From: Galeruca laticollis | Lineage: Eukaryota; Arthropoda; Insecta; Coleoptera; Chrysomelidae | Length of the DNA: 64,000 nt | Reading direction: 5' to 3' | NCBI GenBank assembly: GCA_963921935.1 | Contig: OY998177.1 | Location: forward strand, 111,778,067-111,842,066 | Part shown: positions 46,739 through 58,305 of the stretch, piece by piece | Layout of the letters: every line of letters begins with the position of its first letter | Numbering within the stretch: the first letter of the stretch is position 1 | Notes under the pieces: model-generated | What the model was told of the DNA's origin: nothing | Database searches by the model: none | The model's input: only the letters and a program-made list of their open reading frames with translations | Program-made: the position numbers and the translations under genes

Positions 46739-48144
46739 TTCTAACAAATGTTCCACCACGAGGCCATTACGTCACGTCAGGATTTATGAAAAAAAGTGTG
46801 CCTAAAATGTTTTACCAAATGGTCTATCAATTGAAATGAATTGAGATTCATGTAACAAAATTAAAATGATTCCTGCTAGCCACAAACGATGTAGTTAGAG
46901 AAATACCAAACCTGTAAAATAAATTTATTTGCATCTGGGAACACTATCAAATGTTTTTTCTAAATCTATGTAGGTCATCTATGTGTCAATCCCCTGTCAT
47001 GATACAAAAATATTGTCTAATTATGATCTAATTTTTTGGAATTTCAGTTGTTCCCCACTATACTCAAACATATTTTTCTCTACTGCGTGAACGGTTTTCA
47101 AAATAGATAATCCATTTTATAAGAATATTATAACAAAAGATATCTTAAATGGAAGTTTTTAACTAAAATTACTTTATTGTTTGTATTAATATTGATATTC
47201 TAATTATTTTAAATATGTGCTCGATAATAAACGGGTCAGTAGCCATTTTATAATCTATATATAACAGGAACAAGCGAGCGTATCTCTTGTAAACTGATCT
47301 AAAACCCTTTACCTTTGAAAATATGCGGAATCTAACCAATACAAATATGGCCCTTCATAAAACAAATTTAGTGACACGTGTGATGTGTTCGAATATCCTT
47401 TTAGGATTCAATGAGAATTAGTTATACTCAATGACTTAAACATATTAATTGGATATTTGAACAATCTTTTCATATATATCAAAAATGTGTCGTTTAATTT
47501 ACAATTTTATACATTTATAAATCTGTAATGAGATTTAAGTATGAATCTTTTACAAATTACCTCCATATTCTCCTCTATAAATCTTTATACCAGCTATAAA
47601 ATTCACAAGATATTGTTTGAAATTTTCTGGATTCGTAATTCTTTAGTTTCCGTCTACTGTCTCATGTAAGTAATTCCCTTGTCACTGACTCTGAATAAAT
47701 TCACCAATTTCATTTATCACAATTTTAGTGCTTAGCGTGTCAACAATAACCGGAAGGAATAACGTTCTGAGTAGCACAGAGAAATATTTTCTCAGATTTT
47801 AAACAACTATGCGCAAGTTGGAGTATACGAACCAATATATTCTCTATTAGCACAACGATATGATTAAATGAAGAGAAAAACAACGTATCAAGTTCACCAA
47901 GATAAAATTGATATACACTACCCAGTATAAAATTCAGGACATCCCGCAATTTGATGTTGCTATCGATACTTTCAAATGTCGTATTTCTCTGTTGCTACTA
48001 TAAACAAAAAGTATTTGTCTGGATATGAGTTCTACACAAAGAATACATATATCTCAAATTCCTAGAACCCGTTATGACTTAAGCGTACGTGTTATATTCC
48101 ATATAGACAGGCCTCGTATTTTCTAAAAACTTATATATTTAATA
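46739..48144. other. Blank AT-rich interval
   Basis: No gene supported. A 69-codon minus-strand frame (47740-47949) has no recognisable motif. Confidence 0.4.
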
Positions 48145-48624
48145 CAGCGTTACCACGGATGGGGTATCCTATAGGTGAAAAATGTTTAAATATTAGTATT
48201 AGTGAGAAATGTCATTCTTGATAAAAAGTTTTGCTTGCTCTGAAACCCCATAAAATGAAATGAAAGTCAAGTTTTTTTGAAACACGTCTCATTTTATAGC
48301 CAGTTTTATGAAAACCGTATGAATTTCGAAAATAATGTATTAATCTAGTGAGTGACGTCTACGATGTACCAAGTAACTGTCAACTTTTATAAATAATTTT
48401 CAAATTGTCATTTCATAAGAAATATTTAACAACAATAGAGGTATTCAAGCCAATGACCGCAAAATACCAATAGACGTCATTGTATAGTCCTTAGACGTCA
48501 CCACTTGACGTTTCACTGACCGCGGTATTTACACAGTTTGAAAGCTGTTTTATATCCCCCACTTTCTGAGCGACATTTGTTTGTTTTGGTTTTTGGTTAT
48601 GTTGATCAGTAACTTCATTCAACA

Positions 48625-48768
48625 ATGGATCGAACAGGATTCAAATTTTCTTTAAATTATGAAGGCAGAGACGTAGAAGTTATTGTCGACGACATGGAAA
48701 CAGCTTCAAGTGTACAAAATTTAGTACAATTTGTTACAAAAAATCTGTGGAACTTGAAATCAATATAA
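48625..48768 (+). pseudogene. N-terminal exon of Harbinger partner-like protein
   Basis: Encodes 47 residues: MDRTGFKFSLNYEGRDVEVI, then VDDMETASSVQNLVQFV, then a stop. This resembles the leader of Myb/SANT-like Harbinger second proteins. It is not strongly diagnostic. The DNA-binding part is absent. Confidence 0.4.
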
Positions 48769-49179
48769 CAATATTAATTAGCCTCCCTAAATATAGCGAT
48801 TGTGCTTAGGTACAATCATGAAGTTGGTTTGATAGAGTTTACATCATAAAACCCCCGGGCCATGTTATGTGTACGTAAGATATGTAACAATCATCTATTA
48901 TTTTTCGAAATGGTTACCTGTTTCTATCACATTTTTAAGTTATAGTTTGCACAAGTTATTGGATATGTTTTCATCGTCTTTGTTTTTGAATACTAGCTTT
49001 TGTTATAAAATGGATTTAATTATTTTCTTAAATAAAGTAAGTCATGCTTATACTAGCTATTAATTTTATAACCTAACAATAATTGATATTATATCATATA
49101 GGTAAATCATAACACATTATTATAGAAAATGCAATTAGTTAAAGTCTGCTGCAATTCTGTCTCTTTTCAGTTTCGCCTC

Positions 49180-49390
49180 TCAATTACCAGCAACGACTCT
49201 ATCATTTTCATTATCATTTATAGAATAGTCTACAGTTTCATTATCATGAGTAATCCAAAAATCATCATTAACCAGACAAAAATTGTAAAGCACACATGCT
49301 GCACTTGCTATTTCAATGGTCTTGGAAATATTATAGGTCTTAATTAAATGTAGTCTCCGCCATCTTCCTAACACAGGAAAGGGCAAAGTT
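49180..49390 (-). pseudogene. Harbinger transposase C-terminal fragment
   Basis: Reads LGRWRRLHLIKTYNISKTIE and IASAACVLYNFCLVNDDFW, the segment after the catalytic Glu in HARBI1-like transposases (normally ...KGRFRRL...CVLHN). The catalytic residues are gone. Confidence 0.7.
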
Positions 49391-49576
49391 ATAGGTTATG
49401 AAGTGTTTAGGAATTAGAAATCATCAACAAACGAATGACCATAGAGAAAGCAATATTTGTTCGGTTTATCTATGAGAATGACCGATTCCATTCACGCGCG
49501 TCCCAATGGTATTAACCAACATACGTCAAATGACTATGACTAAGGACAACCAGGGATATGACCGTGGTATTTACCA

Positions 49577-50610
49577 ATGTCTCGCTTGAATACCTCTAAT
49601 ATTAACTATTCAACTTATTCAACATATATTAAGTGTAATGGTATTGGGGAAGTTTCGTACCAGTATGCAATTGCAAAATTTCACGAAAAATATCCAGATG
49701 TACCCATTACGCGGTGTGAATTGAAAAAATTAATAGAGACGTTTAATGAGACAGGATGTGTTCAAGACAAAAAGAAATTGAAAAAGGAGTACGTTGGGGA
49801 GTATGATGCAGCTAGTGCACTAGCTATGAATTTGTGAACGAAAAATCCCAAGTTGAGTCTACGAAAAAGAGCAGTGGAGGTTGGTTTTTGCAAGAGTCAC
49901 TTACAGAAAATATTTAAGCAAGACAAAATTCATCCATTCAAACCGAAATTCATTCATACCTTACAAGATTATGATTATGACACAAGGTTAGACTTTTGTG
50001 TGATGATTGGTGAAAAACTTATGCATGACCGATTCTTTCACAATAATATTTTGTTTTCTGATGAAGCAACGTTCACAACAAACAGAGTCGTTTCTTCCCA
50101 AAATTGTCGATATGGGCTATTGAAAACCCGAGCTACAGGATTAACTGTAATAGTCAATTTGCTAAAAAAGTAAATGTTTGGTGTGCGGTTTTACCGCATC
50201 GAATATACATTAAATCAGGAGGTATGAATGTATTTGCTGGACAACTCCTTAATATCTGAATTAGAAAATATTCTCCTGGAGCAAAGGCGAAAAATGTACT
50301 TTCAATATGAAGGATGTTCGTTATATTCAACTTTGGTAATTAGACGATGGGTAGATGTATATTTTCCTGGGTGATGAATGGTACGTTATGAACCAACATC
50401 TTAAGATTTAACTATATTATATTTTTTATGGGGCTACTTAGAACAAAAAGTTTACGCACATAATTTAAACCATAATATTGAAGACTTGAGACGAGCTATC
50501 ATCGATGCCGTTAATGAAATTACCACAGAAATGCTGCGAAATACTTACAAAGAATTTTGAAAGAGAATTTAGAGATGTTTTGAAGCTGGGGGAGGATATA
50601 TTGAATAGAT
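49577..50610 (+). pseudogene. Mariner-like transposase, broken
   Basis: The first frame (49577-49837) is the helix-turn-helix part: YQYAIAKFHEKYPDVPITRC and IETFNETGCVQDKKK. After a TGA come LRKRAVEVGFCKSHLQKIFK and the first catalytic Asp in ILFSDEATFTTNR (about 50060). Later blocks are scattered over frames. NVWCAVLPHRIY is near 50180. The third acidic block DLTILYFLWGYLEQKVY is near 50405-50455. The tail EDLRRAIIDAVNEITTEML and CFEAGGGYIE is near 50480-50605. The final acidic residue appears to be Asp, as in mariner-type enzymes. Multiple stops show it is dead. Confidence 0.8.
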
Positions 50611-51363
50611 GTTTTTTGTTTACTTAGTGTTTCTCACATTATTATTCTGTATTGTTATTTTCGATCGTGATTATCATTCTTGAATAGGTAACATTGTTGT
50701 CAAATATTTCTTGAAGAATGACAATTTGAAAATTATTTATAAAAGTTGACAGTTACTTGGTACATTGTAAACATCACTCACTAGGCACTATACTAATACA
50801 TTATTTTCGAACTTAGTGCAAAAATTCGTACGGTTTTCCTAAAACTGACTATAAAATGAGAGGGGTTTTGAAGAACTTGATTTTAATTTCAATTTATGGG
50901 GATTCAGAACAAGCAAAACTTTTTATGAAGAATGACATTTTCCACTAAAACTAATATTCAAACATTTTTGACCTATAGGATACCCCATCCGTGGACCCGC
51001 TGTATAATTTTCAGTTATTATAATTTGATACAAGTTATTGTGACACTGAAGGCTTGGATAAGTGTAAAATCGTGGAAGAAGTGAATATAAAGGTCTCCTT
51101 TTTTTCTTTGTAACTGTCAAAATTGTGAGAGACGAGTTTATCACTGTTAATTTTGGACTTCCGAGGTTGAAACAATAAAAATTGAATAAATTATGAATAG
51201 AATAGACGTTTTATTTTGGTAATAAGTAGTTATAACAAACAATACACAAAATAGAAAAAAAAATACTTTTGAACCTTAGTTGAACGCATGAAACAATTTA
51301 CGAAATAATCAATGAATCACATACGGCTTCATAAAACAAGCAACAAAATCAAAAAGGCACATT

Positions 51364-53637
51364 ATACTGGAACTATATAATGAAATCTGGTCGAACGGAA
51401 CATACCCAGAAATGTGGAAGGAAGCTATCATCATACCTTTACTCAAACTGAGAAAAGACCCAACATCTCCAGAAAGCTATCGACCCATATCACTAACGAG
51501 TTGCCTCAGCAACTTGTTGGGAAAGATGGTAAGCCTAAGGCTATGATGGTATCTGGAAAAAAACAATGTACTATCAACTTCTCAAGCAGGGTTCAGAAAC
51601 CATAGATCCACAACTTATCAGTTATTCATGTTGGAAAGGGCAATTCTGAACTACTTTGCTAACAAAAGCCATATGGTGGCTATATTTTTCGACTTAGAAA
51701 AGGCCTATGATACAACCTGTCGATTCAACATACTCAATCAACGGAACAAATGGGGAATAAAAGGCAATATGCCGAGATTCATAAAGAGTTTTTCTCTCCA
51801 TAGAAAATTCAGAGTACGCAATGTGTTAACACAATCAAACTTACACCAACTAGAAAATGGAGTACCCCAAGGATCCACCCTGAGTGTACTGCTGTTTGCG
51901 ATAGCAGTCAATGGACTCCTTGATAATCTTGACCAAGCTATAGGAAGATGCTTATATGTCTATGACCTCACAATATTCTACGCGGCCGAGACAATGGCCG
52001 AAATAGAAACAACCCTGCAGGCTGCAATAAACACTCTTTCTAGCCGAGCAAAATATCTGGGATTTAAATTCTCCAGTACAAAAACGCATTGTGTGTACTT
52101 CTGTCGACTAAGATCAACTCACCAAGATCCAAAACTGAAACTATATGACGACGATCTTGAGTGTAGAGACAACGTAAAATTCTTGGGGCTTATATTTAAT
52201 AAAACACTCAACTGTAGTACTCATATCAACGAACTTGCTCTGAAATGTAAAAAGGCACTGAATCCTCTACGAGTGTTAGCAAACATCAACTGGGGTTGTG
52301 ATAAAGACGTCCTTCTAAAGATGTACAAGGTACTTATAGCCTCCAAATTGGAATATGGCTGTATGATTTATGGATCAGCCCGAAAAACAAGGCTCCAAGT
52401 TCTAGAGTCAATACAATGCACCGCTCTAAGACTAGCTCTAGGAGCATTTCGAACCAGCCCTCATGCATCCTTGTGTTCTGAAGCAAGTATCCCACCTCTA
52501 AGTATCAGAAGAAAACAACTGCTAGCCAACTACTGTATGGGAATATGGGTTTAACCGAACCATCCAAACTATCCACCATACCATGATGAGGAACATGACT
52601 TGTTTCAACGACGACCGACAATAACACGCCCAGCAGGTATCCGTCTGAAAAAGGATCTTGACCACATGCAATATTCCTTTCCAATTTTTATCAATTTCGG
52701 TCCACCAGAAATACCTCTTTGGAAGATCGTCCCATTACATGCAATTATGGATATTGGGATACATAGAAAAGGAGACGTCAGTCGAACAATTGTTAGAGCA
52801 GAATTCAACAGAATTATTGACAGATACCCAGGAGACCAAGTTATATTCACAGATGGATCAAAAACTCTGGGAGGCTGTGGCTCGGCATTCACTACGCTTG
52901 GAAAATCCCATTAATGCGCATTGGCCAGGGAAACCAGCGTGTATACTGCAGAGCTATACGCCGTTATGCAAGCCGTACGATATGGTGAATTTGGAAACAA
53001 ATTGCATTACATAGTCTGTACTGACTACAAGAGTTCGATTGAGGCCCTGAGTAATCCATTCAGCAAAGATCCGCTGGTCCAAATTATTTTGGTGATACTG
53101 ACTCTGCTTCAAACTAACGGTAAACCCACAACGTTCATTTGGATCCCAAATCACCACGGAATTGAAGGGATTGAACAAGCAGATCGAGCAGCTAGAGCAG
53201 CTGTGCAAGCAGATATAATAGAAAATATACCTGTGAGACCAGACGACATAAAACTACATTTGAAGTTCTTGGAGGTATGGCAAAATGAGTGGAATAGAAC
53301 AGATGCCAAACTTCGAGACATCAAAACAAAGGTCACCCCTTGGACGCTAATACCTTACCAATGTAGACGAGATCAGGCTGTGATAACCAGATTACGAATC
53401 GGGCATACCCGCCTCACAAACGTATTCATGCTAGCGGGAGACAGACAACCTAGATGCGACTACTGTCGATCCAGGTTGACAGTAAAACATATTATCATAG
53501 ACTGCCCTCAATATGATGTAATGAGACAAAGACTTGCCCTACCGAATTATATTCAAACGTGCCTGAAAGACGAATGGAATACATTGAAAAAAGTTATAAA
53601 GTTCTTAAAAGAAACAGGAATATACAACAAACTGTGA
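51364..53637 (+). pseudogene. Non-LTR retrotransposon RT plus RNase H, 5'-truncated
   Basis: One frame runs from 51364 to 53637, broken only by TGA at 51544, TAA at 52552 and TAA at 52912. RT blocks: SYRPISLTSCLSNLLGKM, AIFFDLEKAYDT, LENGVPQGSTLSVLLF, and CLYVYDLTIFYA where the catalytic YVDD/YADD is YVYD. A further block is LGFKFSSTKTH. RNase H: VIFTDGSK, TAELYAVMQA, CTDYKSS and IEGIEQADRAAR give the D-E-D-D set. The C-terminal Cys/His knuckle is CDYCRSRLTVKHIIIDCPQY. RNase H in a LINE points to the I/R1 side of the tree. The endonuclease and ORF1 are missing. The Asp-to-Tyr change alone would inactivate the RT. Confidence 0.88.
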
Positions 53638-54228
53638 CATGCATTGTTACATGACAGTTGAATATTAGAGGGTTATACTGGGATTGTCGGTCTTAACACC
53701 TGGACGTATGTTCGTATAATATTTAATTTAGTCATAGCAGTTGAAAAAACTGCGATCAACGTACTTCACTTTGAACGGTTCTTTTGAGTTTCGACGAGCT
53801 TGCTCAATGATCTGAAAATAATTTGAGTTTGAATGAACTTCTCTATTCTTTTTACTAGTTTCGATAGTGGAATGCCCGCAAACAGACTCCATCTGAGAAT
53901 GGCCGTTAGTAAGATATTTTGGACCACTCTTGTTGGTTCAATTCATTATACAATAATGTTGCATAGCATTAGCTAAGATTACGTTCCGATTCTGACATTA
54001 ATTTGGAAATAAAAAGAAGATTCAATATCCCAATATAGTTAAGAAAGATATTAAATTAAATAAAAAACAACAGATATGTGTATAATTGAAAAAAAAATAT
54101 AGTTAGATGATTCATATTCGTCCATAAGAACGGGAAGAAAAAAATAGTTTGTATATTTGGAAGCGATCAGTAGTATGTGGTGTGATATTGTTGAGTGGGA
54201 GACGACATATGCAAAGAAAAATTTAAAA
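53638..54228. other. LINE 3' flank and blank sequence
   Basis: Follows the LINE stop. No clear poly-A tail or gene is seen. Confidence 0.35.
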
Positions 54229-54302
54229 GTGTTTCAAATGAAACTCACTGTTTCTAGCTAATTCCCCAATATAATGAAAATTGTTGAAAATTCTAAAAAA
54301 TT

Positions 54303-54336
54303 GACAATTGTTTCGATAAATCAATATCATCGTCAG
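54303..54336 (-). ncRNA. PLE-A hammerhead, left end of 54-56 kb unit
   Basis: On the minus strand: CTGACGA, T, GATA/TATC stem II, GAAA, CAATTG, TC. The core is complete. Confidence 0.72.
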
Positions 54337-54550
54337 AATGACAGAAGTTACATTTCATTTGATGCCTGAATGATGGCTAGACCAAGAAGTGACCTAACTT
54401 GTGATTGACTTAATATATGTTAATAGAAAAAAGAAGAAGATGTGATATTACAAATATTGACAGCCCTATGGTGATATCCTGGATATCATTTTTCCAATTA
54501 AGATGAGTTTAACCGCGCAATGATATAGAAAACCAGGAAAACTATATCTG

Positions 54551-55570
54551 CTAATCTTTACAATTATCACTTAAAAGACAGATTATTAGTGGAGAACTCC
54601 CTAGATTTTTCTGTTCATTGAAAACTTCATATTGTGGGTTTCTTAAATGTCTTCTAATTTCCAATTTTTCAAGGGAATCCAGTTCTTGTTTCTTTTCACA
54701 AATACGCAGCACTTCTAGTTCTGTGTTAGGTGTCAATGAGTGACTGGTGTCAAGTAGATGTTTTGCGTAGTGGGATTTATCAGGTTGTGTTAATCTGTAT
54801 GCTCGTAAGTGTTCACTGTATCGGATTTCAAAATTTCTAAGGGTCTTTCCCAAATAGACAGTATTACCTTCTGGACATTTGAGTTTATATATAACTGATT
54901 TCTTTAATGGTGGTATCTTTGTTTTTACATTTAATAATTTTGTACTAACGTTACTTTCTGTTTTATAAGAAATCGTTGTATTCGTTGCTAAAGATATTAT
55001 CTTTGAAATATTATTAGAAATATTTCCTGAATATGTGATGATTTTATAAGTTTTTGTTTCATCAGTTTGTGTAGGAAATATTAGTTGTAATGACACTTTT
55101 TCCTCTTTTTTATTAATTAGCTTATTTATCATTTGTGATGGATAACCGTTGGATGTTGCTATTTGTGCAATTGTATTAATCTCTCTATCAAAATTACATT
55201 TGTTCATAGGAACTGAAAAAGCTCTATGTATCATTGAATTATATGCCGCTAGTTAATATGACATGGGGTGATTGGGACTATATGGAATTGTCACATCAAT
55301 GTGTGTTGATTTTCGGTAAATTGAATGATCAAGTACATTATTAACTCTTTGAATTTTTAAATCAAGAAAATTGATTAAGCTATTTTCTTCAATTTCTAAT
55401 GTAAATTTAATTTTTGGGTGTAAATTATTATTGTGGTGGAAAAATACATCTAATTGTCGTTCACTACCGATAAAATGAGCTAATATGTCATCTACATATC
55501 TATACCAAAATAAAACGTTTTTCGAAATATTACTTTCAAAGATATTTCTTTCTATACTGTCCATAATAAT
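54551..55570 (-). pseudogene. PLE-A RT (catalytic part onward) and GIY-YIG endonuclease
   Basis: From 55570: MDSIERNIFESNISKNVLFW, YRYVDDILAHFIGSE, then INFLDLKIQRV and SIYRKSTHIDVTIPY, to a stop at about 55253. The next segment (55234-54551) gives AYNSMIHRAFSVPMNKC, KIPPLKKSVIYKLKCPEGN and TVYLGKTLRNF, where the usual second Cys of the CPEC motif is Gly. It ends FNEQKNLGSSPLIICLL. The N-terminal RT is missing. It is more diverged than the 40-46 kb copies. Confidence 0.85.
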
Positions 55571-55631
55571 GTTTGCTAAAATAGGTGATATAGCTACTAA
55601 ACATCAGGTAGGCATCAAATGGAATGTCATT

Positions 55632-55665
55632 CTGATGATGAAGTTGATTTATCGAAACAATTGTC
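55632..55665 (+). ncRNA. PLE-A hammerhead, right end, weak stem II
   Basis: CTGATGA, T, GAAG opposite TATC (stem II disrupted), GAAA, CAATTG, TC. The core is intact but the stem is damaged. Confidence 0.55.
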
Positions 55666-55772
55666 AATTTTTCAGAATTTTCAACAATATTCATTATATT
55701 GTGGAATTAGCTAGAAACAGTGAGTTTCATTTAAAACGCTAATATGAGTAGATTCCACGTAGTGAGGGTCGC

Positions 55773-56893
55773 GTAAAATAAAGTTAAAGAAGGAATTTGA
55801 GAAGATTTGAATGATAAGTGAAGGAACAGAAGATAATTAATTAAAATAGATAGAAAATAAAGGCTATAGAATAATAATGTATACCTGATAGCACATTTAA
55901 AAAGATATTTGAATGAAAGAAACCAGATTGTGAAAGAAAAGAAGATAAATAAAATAGTCTAAAGTATATCAAGAAAGAGAAATTCAAACTTACCTGGAGG
56001 AGTTGTGTCTAGTTGGAGTCCAGCGGGAGTAGAGGCAGTGGACACAATAATACAAACGTTGTGTTATAGGAGATTGGAGATTGTTGGTACCAAGAAGAAT
56101 CCATGGTTCAGTGAAGGTTAGTGTAGCGTAATTTTATTGGTTAAACAATTTAAAATTTTCTGATTTGGCCATTTAAAACAATTTAAATTTGCGTAAAGGT
56201 ATACCGATTTATTGAGTTTATTAGAATATAGTTATTTGTTCAACATTTTAGATTTTAAATTTGTTTGTATTGATATATGTAGTTATTTTCCAATTTCCAT
56301 TGCATTTTTGATCACTGGATAGATTAACTGGCTATTTATTAGGTATAGGAATTATCATCTTAAATTCATGAATTTTGAAACACCTGAATGTACTTGTTAG
56401 TTCATTTCCACAAATACGTTATAATAAATTAAAAAAGTTCAGCCTGACATATAACGGAAATTTTTCGAACCATTCAATTCTATTTCATCACTCGATCCAT
56501 CCAATTAGTTCGAAATTTTCATCTGAAATTTTTCGCTTTCATCTTCTACTGACTCCCTCCTCTGTTTCAGTATTATCCAGTAACATGTATAATCAAATTT
56601 GATCTTGTAATAAGATTCCCTTTCTAAAAAATCCTTAAGGTTAATTAATTATTTTTTGGGAGTGACTAAGAATACATCTGCAATGGTTAATATCCTGACG
56701 GAATATTGCAAAATATTGATTTTCTGCTAATTTCTATGAAGTATTTTGTACAATAATTACACTATGGTATCTGCTTATATGTTATTTACAAAGACAACGA
56801 CTGTATACTGACGACTACAGTGACATTGATAAAATTAATAAATGAATCAAGGAAATTGTTCGTCATAAAGATCAATACCGGATATAATATTTA
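55773..56893. other. Blank AT-rich interval
   Basis: No gene supported. Confidence 0.4.
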
Positions 56894-57110
56894 ACCCGGC
56901 GTCTTTGTTGCTGGCTCTCCGATATTCGACAGGTTTCAAAATCTGATAATTTCAATATAAAATATGCGCATTCTTTGATGCTCACTGTACACTATTCAAT
57001 TTAATGTCTCTGTGGTTATCATGAAATTTGCACGTCTGTAAAAAGCACGCAGGTAAATAGCCACGTAATATAGACAACGTTTTCAGTGTTTCGCATTGTT
57101 TATTGATTAA
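56894..57110. mobile_element. piggyBac end remnant
   Basis: TTAA followed by CCCGGCGTCTTTGTTGCTGG matches the ends of the 33-38.5 kb piggyBac. The next 200 bp also resembles the inner sequence of its 38493 end (CACGTCTGTAAA, then GCCACGTAA). The opposite end was not found. Confidence 0.65.
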
Positions 57111-58305
57111 TTACATATCTTTCACCAACATTTTTAGAGCGATGCGATACGGAAGTCACAAGCTTGTACCGGTGACAGTGAACAGCTCAGTTAGGACAAC
57201 GAAGATAAAATCGATCATATTTCAGAGCGAAAAAGAATTGCAGTGATGATAAGCACAAAGTTCCAATCAGTAACCAGCAGCTTAGCTTACAAGATCGGAA
57301 AATACAATATCGAGAAAAACTTGGTGATTTCCTTAGAAAACTTGTACCGTAAATGTATGGAAGCTATAGGAAGAATTTGGTGAACTTGCCGACAGGTTTG
57401 CGTAAAAGTATTCACGAACAAGTTGGGGAAACAATGATAACTCTCTGGAATAAAAATTTGCCAAAAATCAACTTAATTTTAAGCAATTACTCAAAGAATG
57501 ACACTCCAAATTCAAAAAACTACACCTATGTCTCTAAAAACAACATCGGCGTAGGGTGCTCAGTTACTCTCTTCCAAACAACTGTCTCTACAAATCTACT
57601 TTTATCAAAATCAAGTGTTCAGACTGGAGTACTATATTTTTGTCGAAGCCTTCAATTCCATGACTTAATGTTCGGTATAATGATTTGCGACCGGCAATCA
57701 ATTTTTCTAGCTGCTATGTTGAGAGTTGTCAAGTAAGGTATATCGACGGGTTACTCCCAAAACAAGGTAACTCTTTTTTTACTCAATTCGGAGTTAAGTA
57801 CTCCATTGCATTAAAAATCGTTCGAAAAACATACTGACAACTCCAAACAAACTGTTAAGGTAGGCAAAACAAGTGGTCCGAAAAACGCAACTCGATTTTT
57901 ACATCTTTTAGTCTGCTAAAACGAGATAAGTACAGTTGGATCTCAAAATAGAAAAGTATTTTATCTTTTGAAACCTTCTAGTTCTACCAAAACAAGACAA
58001 AAGTCAGTTAGCTTGTTTTTGATTTAAGAAAAAATTTTATAAGTATATTTTTATCATGCGAAACTAAGACATCTACCAGATATCTTGTTTTCGCTGTACT
58101 ATTTTCGGCAAAATACACAGTCTTCATCACATTCAGTAAAATAATTGGCACTTACTTTATTTTGGCAGTATAAAATTCTGTATCATCTGTTCGTATTTGT
58201 CTGAAGTTTTTGTATAAACATAACCTAAAAATTTGAGTTTTGGCGTACACTTATTGTCGGAATGTGAAAAATTTGAGATTTTTTAGTAGTTATATCAATT
58301 TGAAA
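57111..58305. other. Possible piggyBac-derived or promoter sequence, unassigned
   Basis: A 127-codon frame at 57353-57736 has LPTGLRKSIHEQVGE, faintly like the C-terminal LPKRIHKDVGE of the 33-kb piggyBac, but the rest is unrecognised. The DNA at 57740-58300 has several AAAACAAG-type short repeats and precedes DUF7869 copy 3. Confidence 0.3.

Larger units (their letters stand above)
48455..49570. mobile_element. Harbinger remnant nested in the mariner-like element
   Basis: Contains a small plus-strand gene start and a minus-strand transposase end, the two-gene Harbinger plan. TGACCGCGGTATTTAC-like sequences occur at 48518 and 49558, but I could not resolve exact ends or a target duplication. 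Confidence 0.5.
48145..51002 (+). mobile_element. Tc1/mariner-superfamily element with long TIRs, 2858 bp
   Basis: Ends CAGCG...TACCACGGATGGGGTATCC and the complement at 51002 are flanked by TA (48143-48144, 51003-51004). The inverted repeats extend about 300 bp with drift (to about 48450 and from about 50690). A transposase frame lies at 49577-50610 and a Harbinger remnant is nested to its left. Confidence 0.85.
54229..55772 (-). mobile_element. PLE-A unit with inverted terminal repeats, about 1.54 kb
   Basis: A minus-strand PLE-A copy whose 3' terminal repeat (54229-54380) recurs inverted at the other end (55595-55772). The terminal sequence differs slightly from the 40-46 kb copies (CACTGTTTCTAGCTAATTCC), marking a subfamily shared with the 13.57-13.79 kb foldback. 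Its target duplication is not resolved. Confidence 0.82.

Noticed and set aside
57353..57736. 127-codon frame as a piggyBac C-terminus
   Set aside because: Only about 15 residues resemble piggyBac; too little for a call.
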